Origin: Bradyrhizobium guangdongense
Lineage (GTDB): Bacteria; Pseudomonadota; Alphaproteobacteria; Rhizobiales; Xanthobacteraceae
Assembly: GCF_004114975.1 (NCBI RefSeq)
Contig: NZ_CP030051.1
Span: forward strand, 7,281,501-7,345,500
Reading direction: 5' to 3'
DNA length: 64,000 nucleotides
Shown: piece by piece, positions 18,828 through 27,959 of the stretch
Numbering within the stretch: position 1 is the stretch's first letter
How the letters are laid out: each line of letters opens with the position of its first letter
Notes under the pieces: generated by a model
What the model was told of the DNA's origin: nothing
The model's input: only the letters and a program-made list of their open reading frames with translations
Database searches by the model: none
Made by a program: the position numbers and the translations under genes

Positions 18828-20030
18828 TTACTTCGTCAGCGGGCAGCCGCTTTCCTTGGCGGTGAAGAAGGCCTGGTCGCCGGGGACCACGGCGAGCTGC
18901 TTGTAATAGTCCCACGGCTTCTTCGATTCCGAGGGCTTCTTGACCTCGAACAGATACATGTCGTGGACCATGCGGCCGTTCTCGAGCACCTTGCCCTTGG
19001 CGAAGGCGTCGTCGACCGGCAGCTCCTTCAGCTTCTTGGCAACCGCCTCGGTATCCTTGGTGCCAGCGGCTTTCACCGCCTTCAGATAGCTCAGCGTCGC
19101 CGAATAGGTGCCGGCGTGGATCATGCTCGGCATCCGCCCGGTGCGCTTGAAGAAGCGCTCGGAGAACGCTCGTGTCGTGTCGTCATGATCCCAGTAGAAG
19201 CCTTCGGTCAGCACCAGGCCCTGCGCCGCCTGCAGGCCGAGACCATGTACTTCGGCGAGCGTCATCAGGAGGCCCGCGAGCTTCTGGCCGCCCGAGACGA
19301 TGCCGAATTCGGCCGCCTGCTTGATCGAGTTGGTGGTGTCCTGGCCGGCATTGGCGAGGCCGACGATCTTCGCCTTCGAGCTCTGCGCCTGCAGCAGGAA
19401 GGAGGAGAAGTCCGAGGAGTTGAGCGGCACGCGGACCGAGCCCAGCACCTTGCCGCCATTGGCGGTGACGATCTCGCTGGTGTCCTTTTCCAGCGCGTAG
19501 CCGAAGGCATAGTCCGCAGTGAGGAAGAACCAGCTGTCGCCGCCCGCCTTGGTCAGCGCGCCGCCGGTGCCGACCGCGAGCGCATGGGTATCGAACGCCC
19601 AGTGGAAGCCGTAAGGCGAGCACGCCGAGCCGGTGATGCTCGACGTCGCCGCGCCGACCACGATGTCGATCTTCTTCTTTTCCTTCGACAGGTCCTGCAC
19701 GGCGAGCGCCACCGACGACGTCGTCAGCTCCGTGATCATGTCGACATTGTCGGCGTCATACCAGCGTCGCGCGATGGAGGTGGCCAGATCCGGCTTGTTC
19801 TGGTGATCGGCGGTGACCATCTCGATCTTCTGGCCGAGTACTTCCCCGCCAAAATCCTCGATCGCCATCTTGGCCGCTTCGACGGAGTACTTGCCGCCGT
19901 AATCGGCATAGACGCCGGACTGGTCGTTGAGAATGCCGATCTTGACGCTTTGTCCCGTTCCTTGCGCGGAGGCCGGCGCGGCGAGCAAGAGAGCCGAAAT
20001 TGCGGCAGCGGCCAAAAGTCCTGATTTCAT
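18828..20030 (-). CDS. ABC transporter substrate-binding protein, LivJ/branched-chain amino acid type
   Basis: A 400-residue precursor with a signal peptide (MKSGLLAAAAISALLLAAP, cleavage near ASAQG) and the periplasmic binding protein type 1 fold: KIGILNDQSGVYADYGGK, FGGEVLGQKIEMV and a C-terminal KPWDYYKQLAVVPG. The family binds amino acids, aromatic acids or other small carboxylates for import through LivHMGF-type permeases. No permease or ATPase gene lies beside it, so it is an orphan here and must share a transporter encoded elsewhere. Confidence 0.9.
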   Translation of the reverse strand: MKSGLLAAAAISALLLAAPASAQGTGQSVKIGILNDQSGVYADYGGKYSVEAAKMAIEDFGGEVLGQKIEMVTADHQNKPDLATSIARRWYDADNVDMITELTTSSVALAVQDLSKEKKKIDIVVGAATSSITGSACSPYGFHWAFDTHALAVGTGGALTKAGGDSWFFLTADYAFGYALEKDTSEIVTANGGKVLGSVRVPLNSSDFSSFLLQAQSSKAKIVGLANAGQDTTNSIKQAAEFGIVSGGQKLAGLLMTLAEVHGLGLQAAQGLVLTEGFYWDHDDTTRAFSERFFKRTGRMPSMIHAGTYSATLSYLKAVKAAGTKDTEAVAKKLKELPVDDAFAKGKVLENGRMVHDMYLFEVKKPSESKKPWDYYKQLAVVPGDQAFFTAKESGCPLTK

Positions 20031-20161
20031 CTGTTATCTCCCAGCATTGTTCTGTTTTGAAATCGCGCGGATAGTAGTGAAGAAGATCGGCCGTGCCCAT
20101 GGGTTTATGTTGGCTATTGGTATAGCTGGCGCCATCCCAAAAGCCGTCGTCCTGGGAAGCC

Positions 20162-23100
20162 TTAAGCGGCCGCCTCCGGCTTTTTGTCCCGCCGCCCCTC
20201 CGCCAGGTTCCGCACCACCACGTAGAAGATCGGCGTGAACAAGAGGCCGAACAGGGTGACGCCGATCATGCCGAAGAACACGGCGACACCGACCGCCTGG
20301 CGCATCTCGGAGCCCGAGCCGGACGAGATCACCAGCGGCAGCACGCCAAGGATGAAGGCGAAGGACGTCATCAGGATCGGCCGCAAGCGAAGCCGGCAGG
20401 CTTCGATGACGGCTTCCAGCCGCGGCTTGCCTTCGAGCTCGATGTCGCGGGCGAACTCGACGATGAGGATCGCATTCTTCGCCGCCAATCCCACCAGCAC
20501 GACGAAGCCTATCTGTGTGAGAATGTTGACGTCCTGCCCCATGATGCGCACCCCGATGGTCGCGGCGAGCAGGCACATCGGCACGATCAGGATCACCGCG
20601 AACGGCAAGGTCCAGCTGCCATATTGCGCGGCGAGCACGAGATAGACGAACAGCACGCAGATCGGGAATACGTAAAGACCGGCGTTGCCGCCGTTGATCT
20701 GCTGATAAGACAGGTCCGTCCACTCGAAGCTGAAGCCGCTCGGCAAGGTCTCGTCGGCAAGCTTCTTGATGGTGTTGAGCGCTGTGGTCGAGCTTACGCC
20801 CGGCGCCGGCTCGCCCTGAAGCTCGGACGCTGCGTAGAGATTGTAGCGCGCGACGCGGTCGGGGCCGGAGATATCCCTGAAGTCAACTACGCTGCCGAGC
20901 ATCACCATGTCGCCGGAGGCGTTGCGCGTGCGCAGCCGCGCGAGATCGCTGGGTTCTTTGCGGAACGGGAAATCCGCCTGCGCGGTGACGTGATAGGTAC
21001 GGCCGAACAGGTTGAAGTCGTTGACATAGGTCGATCCGAAATAGGTCTGGATCGTTTCGTTGATGTTGGAGATGGGAACGCCGAGCTTCTGCGCCTTGGT
21101 GCGGTCGATGTCGACGAACAGTTGCGGCGTGTTGGCGGAGAACGGCGAGAACACCGAGGGGCCAAGGAGCAAGGGCGATTTGCGCGCGGCGGCGACGAGC
21201 TCGTCGGTCGCGGACGCCAGCAGCTCCGGTCCGCGGCCCTGCCGATCCTGGATGCGGATGGCGAAACCGCCGCCGGTGCCGATGCCCGGCACCGCGGGCG
21301 GCGGAATCACGATGATGAAGGCGCCCTGGATCGCGGCGAGGCGCTTGCGCAGCTCGGCCGTGATGGCGTTGGCGGTGAGTCCCTTCTTCAGTCGCGCCTC
21401 GGGCTCGTCGAACACCGGGAACAGCGCGGCCGCATTGCCCGCCTGGGTGCGCGTGGCGCCAGAGAAGCCGGCAAAGGCGGCGACGCGGATGATGCCCGGC
21501 GTGTCCAGCGAGATCCGCTCGATCTCGCGCACGATCTCGGTGGTTCGCGCGAGCGACGCCGCGCCCGGCAATTGCACCGAGATGATGACGTAGCCGCGGT
21601 CCTGCGCGGGAATAAAGCCCTGCGACGTGGTCCCGATCAGCCAGCCGGCGCTGCCGATCAGCACCAGATAGATCAGCAGCATCACCGCGGAGTGCCTGAT
21701 GACGAAGTTGGCGACGCCGGCATAGCCGTGCGACAGCCGGTCGAACGCGCGATTGAACGCGCCGGTAAAGGCGGCCCAGCCGCGCGCGATCAGATTCCAG
21801 GCGGCGGGCGGCCGCTTCTCCTCATGAGGCGTCAGGATCTGCGAGGCCAGCGCCGGCGACAACGTCAGCGAGCAGAAGCAGGAGATCGCGGTCGCAACCG
21901 CAATGGTGACCGCGAATTGCTGGAAGAACTGCCCGGATATGCCGCCCAGGAACGCCGTCGGTACGAACACCGCGCACAGCACCAGCGCAATCGAGACCAG
22001 CGCGCCGCCGACCTCCTCCATCGTTTTCAGCGCCGCATCGCGCCGGCTGAGCCCGTGCTCGAGATGGCGCTCGACATTTTCGACCACGACGATGGCGTCG
22101 TCGACCACGATGCCGACGGCGAGCACGAGCCCGAACAGCGTAAGATTGTTGATGGAGAACCCGAGGGCCGCCATCACCGCAAAAGTGCCGACCAGCGACA
22201 CCGGAATCGCGATGATCGGGATGATCGCGGGACGCCAGCCCTGCAGGAACACCAGCACCACGACCACGACGAGCAGCATGGCTTCATAGATGGTCTTGAT
22301 CAGCTCGTGAACGGATTGCGCGATGAACTCGGTCGGGTTGTAACCGATATTGTAGTCCAGGCCCTTCGGAAAACTCTCCTTCAGCTTCGTCATGGTGTCG
22401 GAGATGTGCTTCGCCGTCGCGAGCGCATTCGATCCCGGCCGCTGCGTCACCAGCATGGCGACCGCCGATTTGCGCAGCAGGAAGCTGTTGGTGGAATAGG
22501 CGAGCGCGCCGAGCTCGACGCGGGCGACGTCGCGCAGCCGCACCGTGCGACCGTCCGAGCCGGCCTTGATCAGGATATCCTCGAACTGCTTCTGATCTTT
22601 CAAACGTCCCGTGAAGACGAGGTTCGGCTGGAAGGCGCGGTCGGCGATCGGCGGCTCGGCGATCTGGCCGCCGGCGATCTGCACGTTCTGGGCACGGATC
22701 GCGGCCAGCACCTCGCTCGAAGTCAGGCCGAGATTGGCAATGCGGTCAGGGTCGAGCCAGAGCCGCATCGAATAGTCGCGCGCACCGAAAATCTGGATGT
22801 CGCCGACGCCGTCGATGCGCAACAGCTGGTCGCGAACCTGGAGCAGCGCGTAATTGGAGATGTAGAGCTGGTCGAACGTGTCGTCCGGCGACAGCATGAA
22901 CACGACCATCAGAATGTCGGGCGAGTTCTTGCGGGTGACGACGCCGTTGCGCTGCACCTCGTCCGGCAATTGCGGCTGCGCGATGGCGACACGGTTCTGC
23001 ACCAGCACCTGCGCCTTGTCGAGATCGGTGCCCAGCTTGAAGGTGACGGTGATGGTGAGCTGGCCGTTCGAGGTCGCCTGGCTGTAGAGATACAGCATGT

Positions 23101-23326
23101 CCTCGACGCCGTTGATCTGCTGCTCGATTGGTGCGGCGACGGTATCGGACACGGTCTGCGCCGAGGCGCCCGGATATTGCGTGGTGACGACGACCGTCGG
23201 CGGCACCACTTGCGGATATTCGGAGATCGGCAGCGTCGAATAGGCGAGCGTACCGACGATCAGGAGCACGATCGACAGCACCATCGCGAGGATGGGCTGA
23301 TTGATGGAGAGGCGGCCAAGGTTCAT
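20162..23326 (-). CDS. RND efflux permease, HAE1 family
   Basis: A 1054-residue inner-membrane pump of the AcrB/MexB type with 12 membrane segments and two large periplasmic loops. The N-terminus (LSINQPILAMVLSIVLLIVG), the LPISEYPQVVPPTV segment and the proton-relay helix with GIVVDDAIVVVEN are diagnostic of the hydrophobe/amphiphile branch. It exports drugs, solvents or plant compounds with proton antiport. Its start overlaps the stop of the adaptor gene (ATGA), so the two are translated together. No outer-membrane channel gene is adjacent; a shared TolC-like protein is expected. Confidence 0.95.
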   Translation of the reverse strand: MNLGRLSINQPILAMVLSIVLLIVGTLAYSTLPISEYPQVVPPTVVVTTQYPGASAQTVSDTVAAPIEQQINGVEDMLYLYSQATSNGQLTITVTFKLGTDLDKAQVLVQNRVAIAQPQLPDEVQRNGVVTRKNSPDILMVVFMLSPDDTFDQLYISNYALLQVRDQLLRIDGVGDIQIFGARDYSMRLWLDPDRIANLGLTSSEVLAAIRAQNVQIAGGQIAEPPIADRAFQPNLVFTGRLKDQKQFEDILIKAGSDGRTVRLRDVARVELGALAYSTNSFLLRKSAVAMLVTQRPGSNALATAKHISDTMTKLKESFPKGLDYNIGYNPTEFIAQSVHELIKTIYEAMLLVVVVVLVFLQGWRPAIIPIIAIPVSLVGTFAVMAALGFSINNLTLFGLVLAVGIVVDDAIVVVENVERHLEHGLSRRDAALKTMEEVGGALVSIALVLCAVFVPTAFLGGISGQFFQQFAVTIAVATAISCFCSLTLSPALASQILTPHEEKRPPAAWNLIARGWAAFTGAFNRAFDRLSHGYAGVANFVIRHSAVMLLIYLVLIGSAGWLIGTTSQGFIPAQDRGYVIISVQLPGAASLARTTEIVREIERISLDTPGIIRVAAFAGFSGATRTQAGNAAALFPVFDEPEARLKKGLTANAITAELRKRLAAIQGAFIIVIPPPAVPGIGTGGGFAIRIQDRQGRGPELLASATDELVAAARKSPLLLGPSVFSPFSANTPQLFVDIDRTKAQKLGVPISNINETIQTYFGSTYVNDFNLFGRTYHVTAQADFPFRKEPSDLARLRTRNASGDMVMLGSVVDFRDISGPDRVARYNLYAASELQGEPAPGVSSTTALNTIKKLADETLPSGFSFEWTDLSYQQINGGNAGLYVFPICVLFVYLVLAAQYGSWTLPFAVILIVPMCLLAATIGVRIMGQDVNILTQIGFVVLVGLAAKNAILIVEFARDIELEGKPRLEAVIEACRLRLRPILMTSFAFILGVLPLVISSGSGSEMRQAVGVAVFFGMIGVTLFGLLFTPIFYVVVRNLAEGRRDKKPEAAA

Positions 23327-24540
23327 GACTTGTCACCAGCCTTGCCACCGGCCGGCGCTTGAGCGGTCTGCGGGGTCACCTTGGCGCCGACGCGGGCGCG
23401 CTGGATGCCGTTGACGATGACGCGGTCCTCGGCCTTCAGGCCTTCGCGGATCACGCGCAGGCCGTCCTCAAGCGGCCCGAGCACCACGGGCCGCGCCTCC
23501 ACGGTGTCGTCGGACTTCACCACGAACACGATCTTGCGCGACTGGTCGGTTGCGACAGCGGCATCCGGCACCAACAGCGCCTCGTAGGGCGCGCTGCCGA
23601 TCAGGCGGACGCGGCCGAACTGGCCGGGCAGGATCGACAGATCGGTGTTCTTGACGACGGCGCGGCTGCGCAGCGTGCCGGTGGAGACATCGAGGCGGTT
23701 GTCGAGGAAGTTGACGGAGCCCTCATGCGAGGGCTTGGTTTCGCCGGCGAGCGTCACCTGCACGGGATTGGCCGTGTCGCGCGAGCTCGGGCGCTTCCCC
23801 TCGAACCAGAGCTTGCTGTATTTCATGAAGGCCGTCTCATCCATGTCGAAATAGATGTAGATCGGGTCCATCGTCACGATCGAGGTCAGCAAGGTCGAAG
23901 AACCGTTGTCGCTGCCCTGCACGAGATTGCCGGGACTGACGAGATGGCGGCTGACACGGCCGGTGATCGGCGCGGTGACATGGGTGAACTCGATGTTGAG
24001 CCGGGCGGCCTTCAGTGCACCCTCGGCCTGGGTCTCGGCGGCGTGCGCGGCCTGCAAGGCCTGGCGGCGCTGGTCGACGACCTGCTCGGACACCGCGCTG
24101 GTCTGGACCAGGTTCAGGCCGCGGTCGAGTTCGCGCTTGGCCAGCTCCACCTTGGCGCGGGCGTCGGAGAGCTGGCCGTCGGCCTGCTCGGCCACCGCCT
24201 CGAAGGGACGCGGGTCAATCACATAAAGCAGATCGCCTTGGTGGACGATCGCGCCGTCCTGGAACTCGACGGAGTTGACGAAGCCGCCGACGCGAGGACG
24301 CACCTGCACCTCCTCGACCGCCTCGAACCGGCCGGTGTACTCATCCCAATCGGTGACCGTGCGCTTGACCGGCTGCGCGACAGTGACCGGCGGCGGTGGC
24401 GGCGCGGCCGCCTGCGAGGTCGGCTGTCCGCAACCGCTGAGCGCGAAGGCCGCTACGAGCAGGCCGGCTAACGCGCAAGTCCGGGACTGAACGAAATCGT
24501 GCGTCGTGGCAAATTGCTCGCTTCCGTCCGGTCCGCTCAT
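23323..24540 (-). CDS. RND efflux periplasmic adaptor (membrane fusion protein), lipoprotein
   Basis: A 405-residue adaptor that links the RND pump to an outer-membrane channel. A lipobox LSGCG follows a hydrophobic stretch, so it is probably an inner-membrane lipoprotein. Then come the lipoyl half-motif RPRVGGFVNSVEFQDG, a coiled-coil hairpin rich in Ala, Glu and Arg (about 115-190), the second half-motif VTAPITGRVSRHLVSPG and the beta-barrel region. ATG 24540 has GAGG 9 bases upstream; an in-frame ATG six codons earlier is possible. The gap before it contains a candidate operator. Confidence 0.93.
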   Translation of the reverse strand: MSGPDGSEQFATTHDFVQSRTCALAGLLVAAFALSGCGQPTSQAAAPPPPPVTVAQPVKRTVTDWDEYTGRFEAVEEVQVRPRVGGFVNSVEFQDGAIVHQGDLLYVIDPRPFEAVAEQADGQLSDARAKVELAKRELDRGLNLVQTSAVSEQVVDQRRQALQAAHAAETQAEGALKAARLNIEFTHVTAPITGRVSRHLVSPGNLVQGSDNGSSTLLTSIVTMDPIYIYFDMDETAFMKYSKLWFEGKRPSSRDTANPVQVTLAGETKPSHEGSVNFLDNRLDVSTGTLRSRAVVKNTDLSILPGQFGRVRLIGSAPYEALLVPDAAVATDQSRKIVFVVKSDDTVEARPVVLGPLEDGLRVIREGLKAEDRVIVNGIQRARVGAKVTPQTAQAPAGGKAGDKS

Positions 24541-24566
24541 CCCAGGTCCTCGCATCACAGCCGCAG

Positions 24567-24583
24567 AAGCCTAGGGTAGGCTT
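24567..24583. promoter_or_regulatory. candidate operator palindrome upstream of the RND efflux genes
   Basis: A perfect 7-base inverted repeat with a 3-base centre (AAGCCTA, GGG, TAGGCTT) lies 27 bases upstream of the adaptor start, in the divergent gap to the alcohol dehydrogenase gene. Size and position suit a dimeric TetR- or MarR-like repressor. The T-run on its right side could also make it a weak terminator on the plus strand, but no gene ends there on that strand. Confidence 0.35.
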
Positions 24584-24810
24584 TTACCTGCGGGCGGCAC
24601 AAGATGGGTGGCAATGATGAACTCTTCAAGACCAATGGGTGTGCAATGCTGCAGAGAACGCCCTGGCCGGATGGCGGGTTGACACGGCTCTTCTTCGCCC
24701 CCTCCCGCGCGCGGGGGAAAGGCCGCCAGCGTCTTCACACATGACGCGCCCTGTCGGCTCGGCTAGATTATCCCATAGAAAACAAGACGAATTGTCCGGG
24801 GAGGACAGGC

Positions 24811-25965
24811 GTGCATCAGGGACGTGTCGTTTACGGCGCGATCGAGGAGGTCGTGTTCGGCCATCCGGCGGCCGAGGCCGTCGTCGCGCAGATGGACCGG
24901 CTCGGAACCCGCCGCGCCTTCCTGATGGTCTCAGGCACGCTGAACCGCCAGACCGACGAAATCGCAAAAATCCGAGACGCGCTGGGCTCGCGATGTGCCG
25001 GGCTGTTCGATGCGATGCCCGCGCACACGCCACGCGAGGCGGTGATCGCGGCGACCAACGCCGCGCGCGCAGCCGGCGCCGATCTGATCGTCACGGTGGG
25101 CGGCGGCTCGATCACCGACGGCGCCAAGGCGGTGCAGCTGTGCTTGGCCAACGGCATCGACGATGTCGCGGGCATCGACCGCATCCGCGTGCACAGGGGC
25201 GTCGCACCTGACATGACCGCGCCATTGGTGCGGCAGGTCAGCGTGCCGACCACGATTGCCGGCGGCGAATTCTCGTCGATCGCCGGCGTGACCGACCGCA
25301 GCACCCATGTGAAGCAGATGCTGCGGCATCCGCTGACCGTGCCGCGCGCGACCATCCTCGATCCCGCCATCACCGTGCACACGCCGGAATGGCTGTTCCT
25401 CTCCACCGGCATCCGCGCCGTCGACCATTGCGTGGAGGCGATCTGCTCGCACGAGACGCATCCTTATGCCGATGCGCAAGCGGTGAAGGGCCTTGCCATG
25501 CTGGCCGACGCGCTGCCGCGGGTGAAGGCCGATCCGGCCGATCTCGACGCGCGAATGGATGCGCAGATCGGCACCTGGTTGTCGATGGGCGCCCTCGCGG
25601 CCGGCGTGCCGATGGGGGCGAGCCACGGCATCGGCTACGTGCTGGGTGGCGCCTTCGACGTGCCGCACGGCTACACGTCCTGCGTCATGCTGCCGGCGGT
25701 GATGCGCTGGAATGCAAGCGCCAATGCCGAACAGCAGATGATCGTCGCCGCCGCAATGGGCTTTCCCGGCCACAACGCCGCCGACGTGCTCGATGCCTTC
25801 ATCCGCTCGCTCGGCATGCCGCGCAGCCTCGCCGCCGTGGGTGTCTTGCCCGAGCATTTTGCTGCGGTCGCCGAACAGGCGATGCGCACGAACTGGATCC
25901 CGCGCAACCCGCGCAAGATCGAGAGCGCGGCGCAGATTCGCGAAATCCTTGATCTCGCCGCATGA
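24811..25965 (+). CDS. iron-containing alcohol dehydrogenase, maleylacetate reductase-like
   Basis: A 384-residue group III dehydrogenase with the NAD(P)-binding GGGSITDGAKAV (near 106-117) and VPTTIAGGEFSSIAG, and the metal-binding stretch with histidines in RAVDHCVEAI, ASHGIGYVLGG and DVPHGYTS. The opening VVYGAIEEVVFG and overall pattern are close to maleylacetate reductases of aromatic degradation, but other alcohol or semialdehyde substrates are possible. The start is GTG 24811 with GGAGGACAG upstream. The acyl-CoA synthetase follows 21 bases after the stop and is probably in the same operon. Confidence 0.85.
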   Translation: MHQGRVVYGAIEEVVFGHPAAEAVVAQMDRLGTRRAFLMVSGTLNRQTDEIAKIRDALGSRCAGLFDAMPAHTPREAVIAATNAARAAGADLIVTVGGGSITDGAKAVQLCLANGIDDVAGIDRIRVHRGVAPDMTAPLVRQVSVPTTIAGGEFSSIAGVTDRSTHVKQMLRHPLTVPRATILDPAITVHTPEWLFLSTGIRAVDHCVEAICSHETHPYADAQAVKGLAMLADALPRVKADPADLDARMDAQIGTWLSMGALAAGVPMGASHGIGYVLGGAFDVPHGYTSCVMLPAVMRWNASANAEQQMIVAAAMGFPGHNAADVLDAFIRSLGMPRSLAAVGVLPEHFAAVAEQAMRTNWIPRNPRKIESAAQIREILDLAA

Positions 25966-25986
25966 TGTCGTAATGCCGGAGGACTG

Positions 25987-27537
25987 ATGTACCCAGGTCT
26001 GCATGCTCGACTGCGCCCGCTGCAACCCGCCTTCATCATGGCCGCGACGGGCGAGGCCGTCACCTACCGCGAGCTGGAGGCGCGCAGCAATCGCCTCGCG
26101 CATCTGCTTCGCAAGCATGGCTTGAAGCGGCTCGATCACTACTCGATCTTCATGGAGAACAATTCGCGCTATCTCGAAGCCTGCGGCGCGGGCGAGCGGT
26201 CCGGCCTTTACTACACGTGCATCAACTCCTTCCTGACGCCCGGCGAGCTGGCCTATCTCCTCGTCAACAGTCAGTCCAAGATCCTGATCACCTCGGTGGC
26301 CAAGCTCGACATCGCGCGGGAGGCGATCCAGGCCTGCCCCGAGATCAAGCTCTGCATCGTCGCCGACGGCCCCGGCGAGAGCGACCGCATCGTCGGGCTG
26401 GCTGATGTCACCGCCGAGCTGCCGAAAACGCCGATCGCCGATGAGTGGCTCGGCACCGCGATGCTCTACTCGTCGGGCACGACCGGACGGCCGAAAGGCA
26501 TCCTGCGGCCACTGCCGGAGGAGCCGCCGAAACACAATCTGCCGCTGTTCGATTTCCTGACCAAGCTTTGGCACTACCGCGAGGGCATGGTCTATCTGTC
26601 GCCGGCACCGCTCTATCATTCGGCGCCGCAGGCCGCGGTCAATCTGACGATCCGCATGGGCGGCACCGTGATCATCATGGAGCATTTCGATCCCGAGCGT
26701 TACCTCCAGCTCGTCGAACAATGGGGCATCACGCACAGCCAGCTGGTGCCGACGATGTTCTCGCGCATGCTCAAGCTGCCCGAGGACGCGCGAAAGCGTT
26801 ACGATTTGTCCTCGCTGGAGATCGCGATCCATGCCGCGGCGCCTTGTCCGGCGCTGGTCAAGGACGACATGATCAAATGGTGGGGGCCGATCATCCACGA
26901 ATATTACGGCGCGACCGAAGGGCTCGGCTTCACGGCCTGCAACAGCGAGGAATGGCTTAGCCACCGCGGCACCGTCGGCAAGGTGCTGCTCGGCGACTTG
27001 CATATTCTCGACGAGAACATGCGGGAATGCCCGACCGGCACGCCGGGCCAGGTCTGGTTCAAGACGGCGTCGCCGTTCGAGTATTTCAACGATCCGGAGA
27101 AGACCAGGGAGGCGCGCTCGGCCGATGGCAGCATGAGCACGGTCGGGGATGTCGGCTATGTCGATGAGGACCGCTTCCTCTATCTCACCGACCGCGCCAC
27201 TTTCATGATCATCTCCGGCGGCGTGAACATCTATCCGCAGGAATGCGAGAATCTACTGATCACCCATCCCAAGGTGGCGGACGCGGCGGTGTTCGGCGTG
27301 CCCAATGCCGATCTCGGCGAAGAGGTGAAGGCGGTGGTGCAGCCGATGCCCGGCGTGGTGCCGGGGCCCGCGCTGGCAGAGGAACTGATTGCTTTCTGCG
27401 GGCAGTCACTGTCGCGGCAGAAGGTGCCGCGCTCGGTCGATTTCGAGAAGGAATTGCCGCGGCTGCCGACGGGGAAGCTGTACAAGCGGCTGCTGAGGGA
27501 TCGGTACTGGGGCAACAAGACGTCGCGGATCGTGTGA
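25987..27537 (+). CDS. AMP-dependent acyl-CoA synthetase
   Basis: A 516-residue member of the ANL superfamily that activates a carboxylic acid as acyl-AMP and then CoA thioester. Motifs in order: MLYSSGTTGRPKG (P-loop, about 159-171), YYGATEGLG, TVGDVGYVDEDRFLYLTDR (hinge region) and PTGKLYKR with the C-terminal catalytic lysine. ATG 25987 has a GGAGG site. Pairing with the iron-type dehydrogenase suggests an acid made or used beside an alcohol/aldehyde step. The substrate is not readable from sequence; an aromatic or medium-chain acid is plausible. Confidence 0.9.
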   Translation: MYPGLHARLRPLQPAFIMAATGEAVTYRELEARSNRLAHLLRKHGLKRLDHYSIFMENNSRYLEACGAGERSGLYYTCINSFLTPGELAYLLVNSQSKILITSVAKLDIAREAIQACPEIKLCIVADGPGESDRIVGLADVTAELPKTPIADEWLGTAMLYSSGTTGRPKGILRPLPEEPPKHNLPLFDFLTKLWHYREGMVYLSPAPLYHSAPQAAVNLTIRMGGTVIIMEHFDPERYLQLVEQWGITHSQLVPTMFSRMLKLPEDARKRYDLSSLEIAIHAAAPCPALVKDDMIKWWGPIIHEYYGATEGLGFTACNSEEWLSHRGTVGKVLLGDLHILDENMRECPTGTPGQVWFKTASPFEYFNDPEKTREARSADGSMSTVGDVGYVDEDRFLYLTDRATFMIISGGVNIYPQECENLLITHPKVADAAVFGVPNADLGEEVKAVVQPMPGVVPGPALAEELIAFCGQSLSRQKVPRSVDFEKELPRLPTGKLYKRLLRDRYWGNKTSRIV

Positions 27538-27959
27538 GGCGTTCTGCCGTGTCGTAAGCAAGCCAGTTCCAAAAACTCCGCTGTCATCCCGGGATGCGAC
27601 AAAGTCGCGAACCCGGGATCCATAACCACAAGGCATCGTTGTTGCGCGCGCCGGTCACTCCGAGTCTTCGCCAAACGTCTCCCTGTGGCTATGGTCCCGG
27701 GATCTGCGCTGCGCTTATTCCGGGACCGCGACGGAGATTTGGCATTGCAATCGCGCGCAACGCTACCGCCGGAACCCTTCGCACCTGCACTCCCAAATTG
27801 TGAAAGCGTGAAGATTCCTGCGGCATTACGTCATCCAAATTGCCGAGGCCATAAAACGCGTTAGCCGGTTGCCTCGGTCCATGCGCGTCGGCTATCGTCG
27901 GGACAAACAGGCCGCAAAAGGCCCAAGAGGCTAAAGGCCAATGTCCAGGGAGGACGAGG
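27538..27959. other. 422-base intergenic region with dispersed repeat and probable promoter
   Basis: The left part (27583-27734) is a family B repeat, described separately. The right part (27735-27959) contains no open frame with gene-like features. It ends with AGGGAGGACGAGG in front of the binding-protein gene and holds short direct repeats (AGGCCGCAAAAGGCC and AGGCTAAAGGCC) at about 27910-27939. The promoter of the importer operon must lie here. Confidence 0.5.
27583..27734. repeat. dispersed palindromic repeat (family B)
   Basis: The repeat begins GTCATCCCGGG and includes GGATCCATAACCAC, CGAGTCTTCGCCAAA, CCCTGTGGCTATGG and a closing TTCCGGGACCGCGACG. It shares all modules with the element at 18653-18792 and part with 10643-10729. 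Confidence 0.75.

Noticed and set aside
20624..23362. 912-codon open frame antisense to the RND efflux genes
   Set aside because: Arg/Asp/His-rich composition without any recognisable domain, exactly opposite two clear genes; a high-GC shadow frame.
24931..27003. 690-codon open frame antisense to the alcohol dehydrogenase and acyl-CoA synthetase genes
   Set aside because: It crosses two well-supported genes on the other strand and has no motifs of its own.
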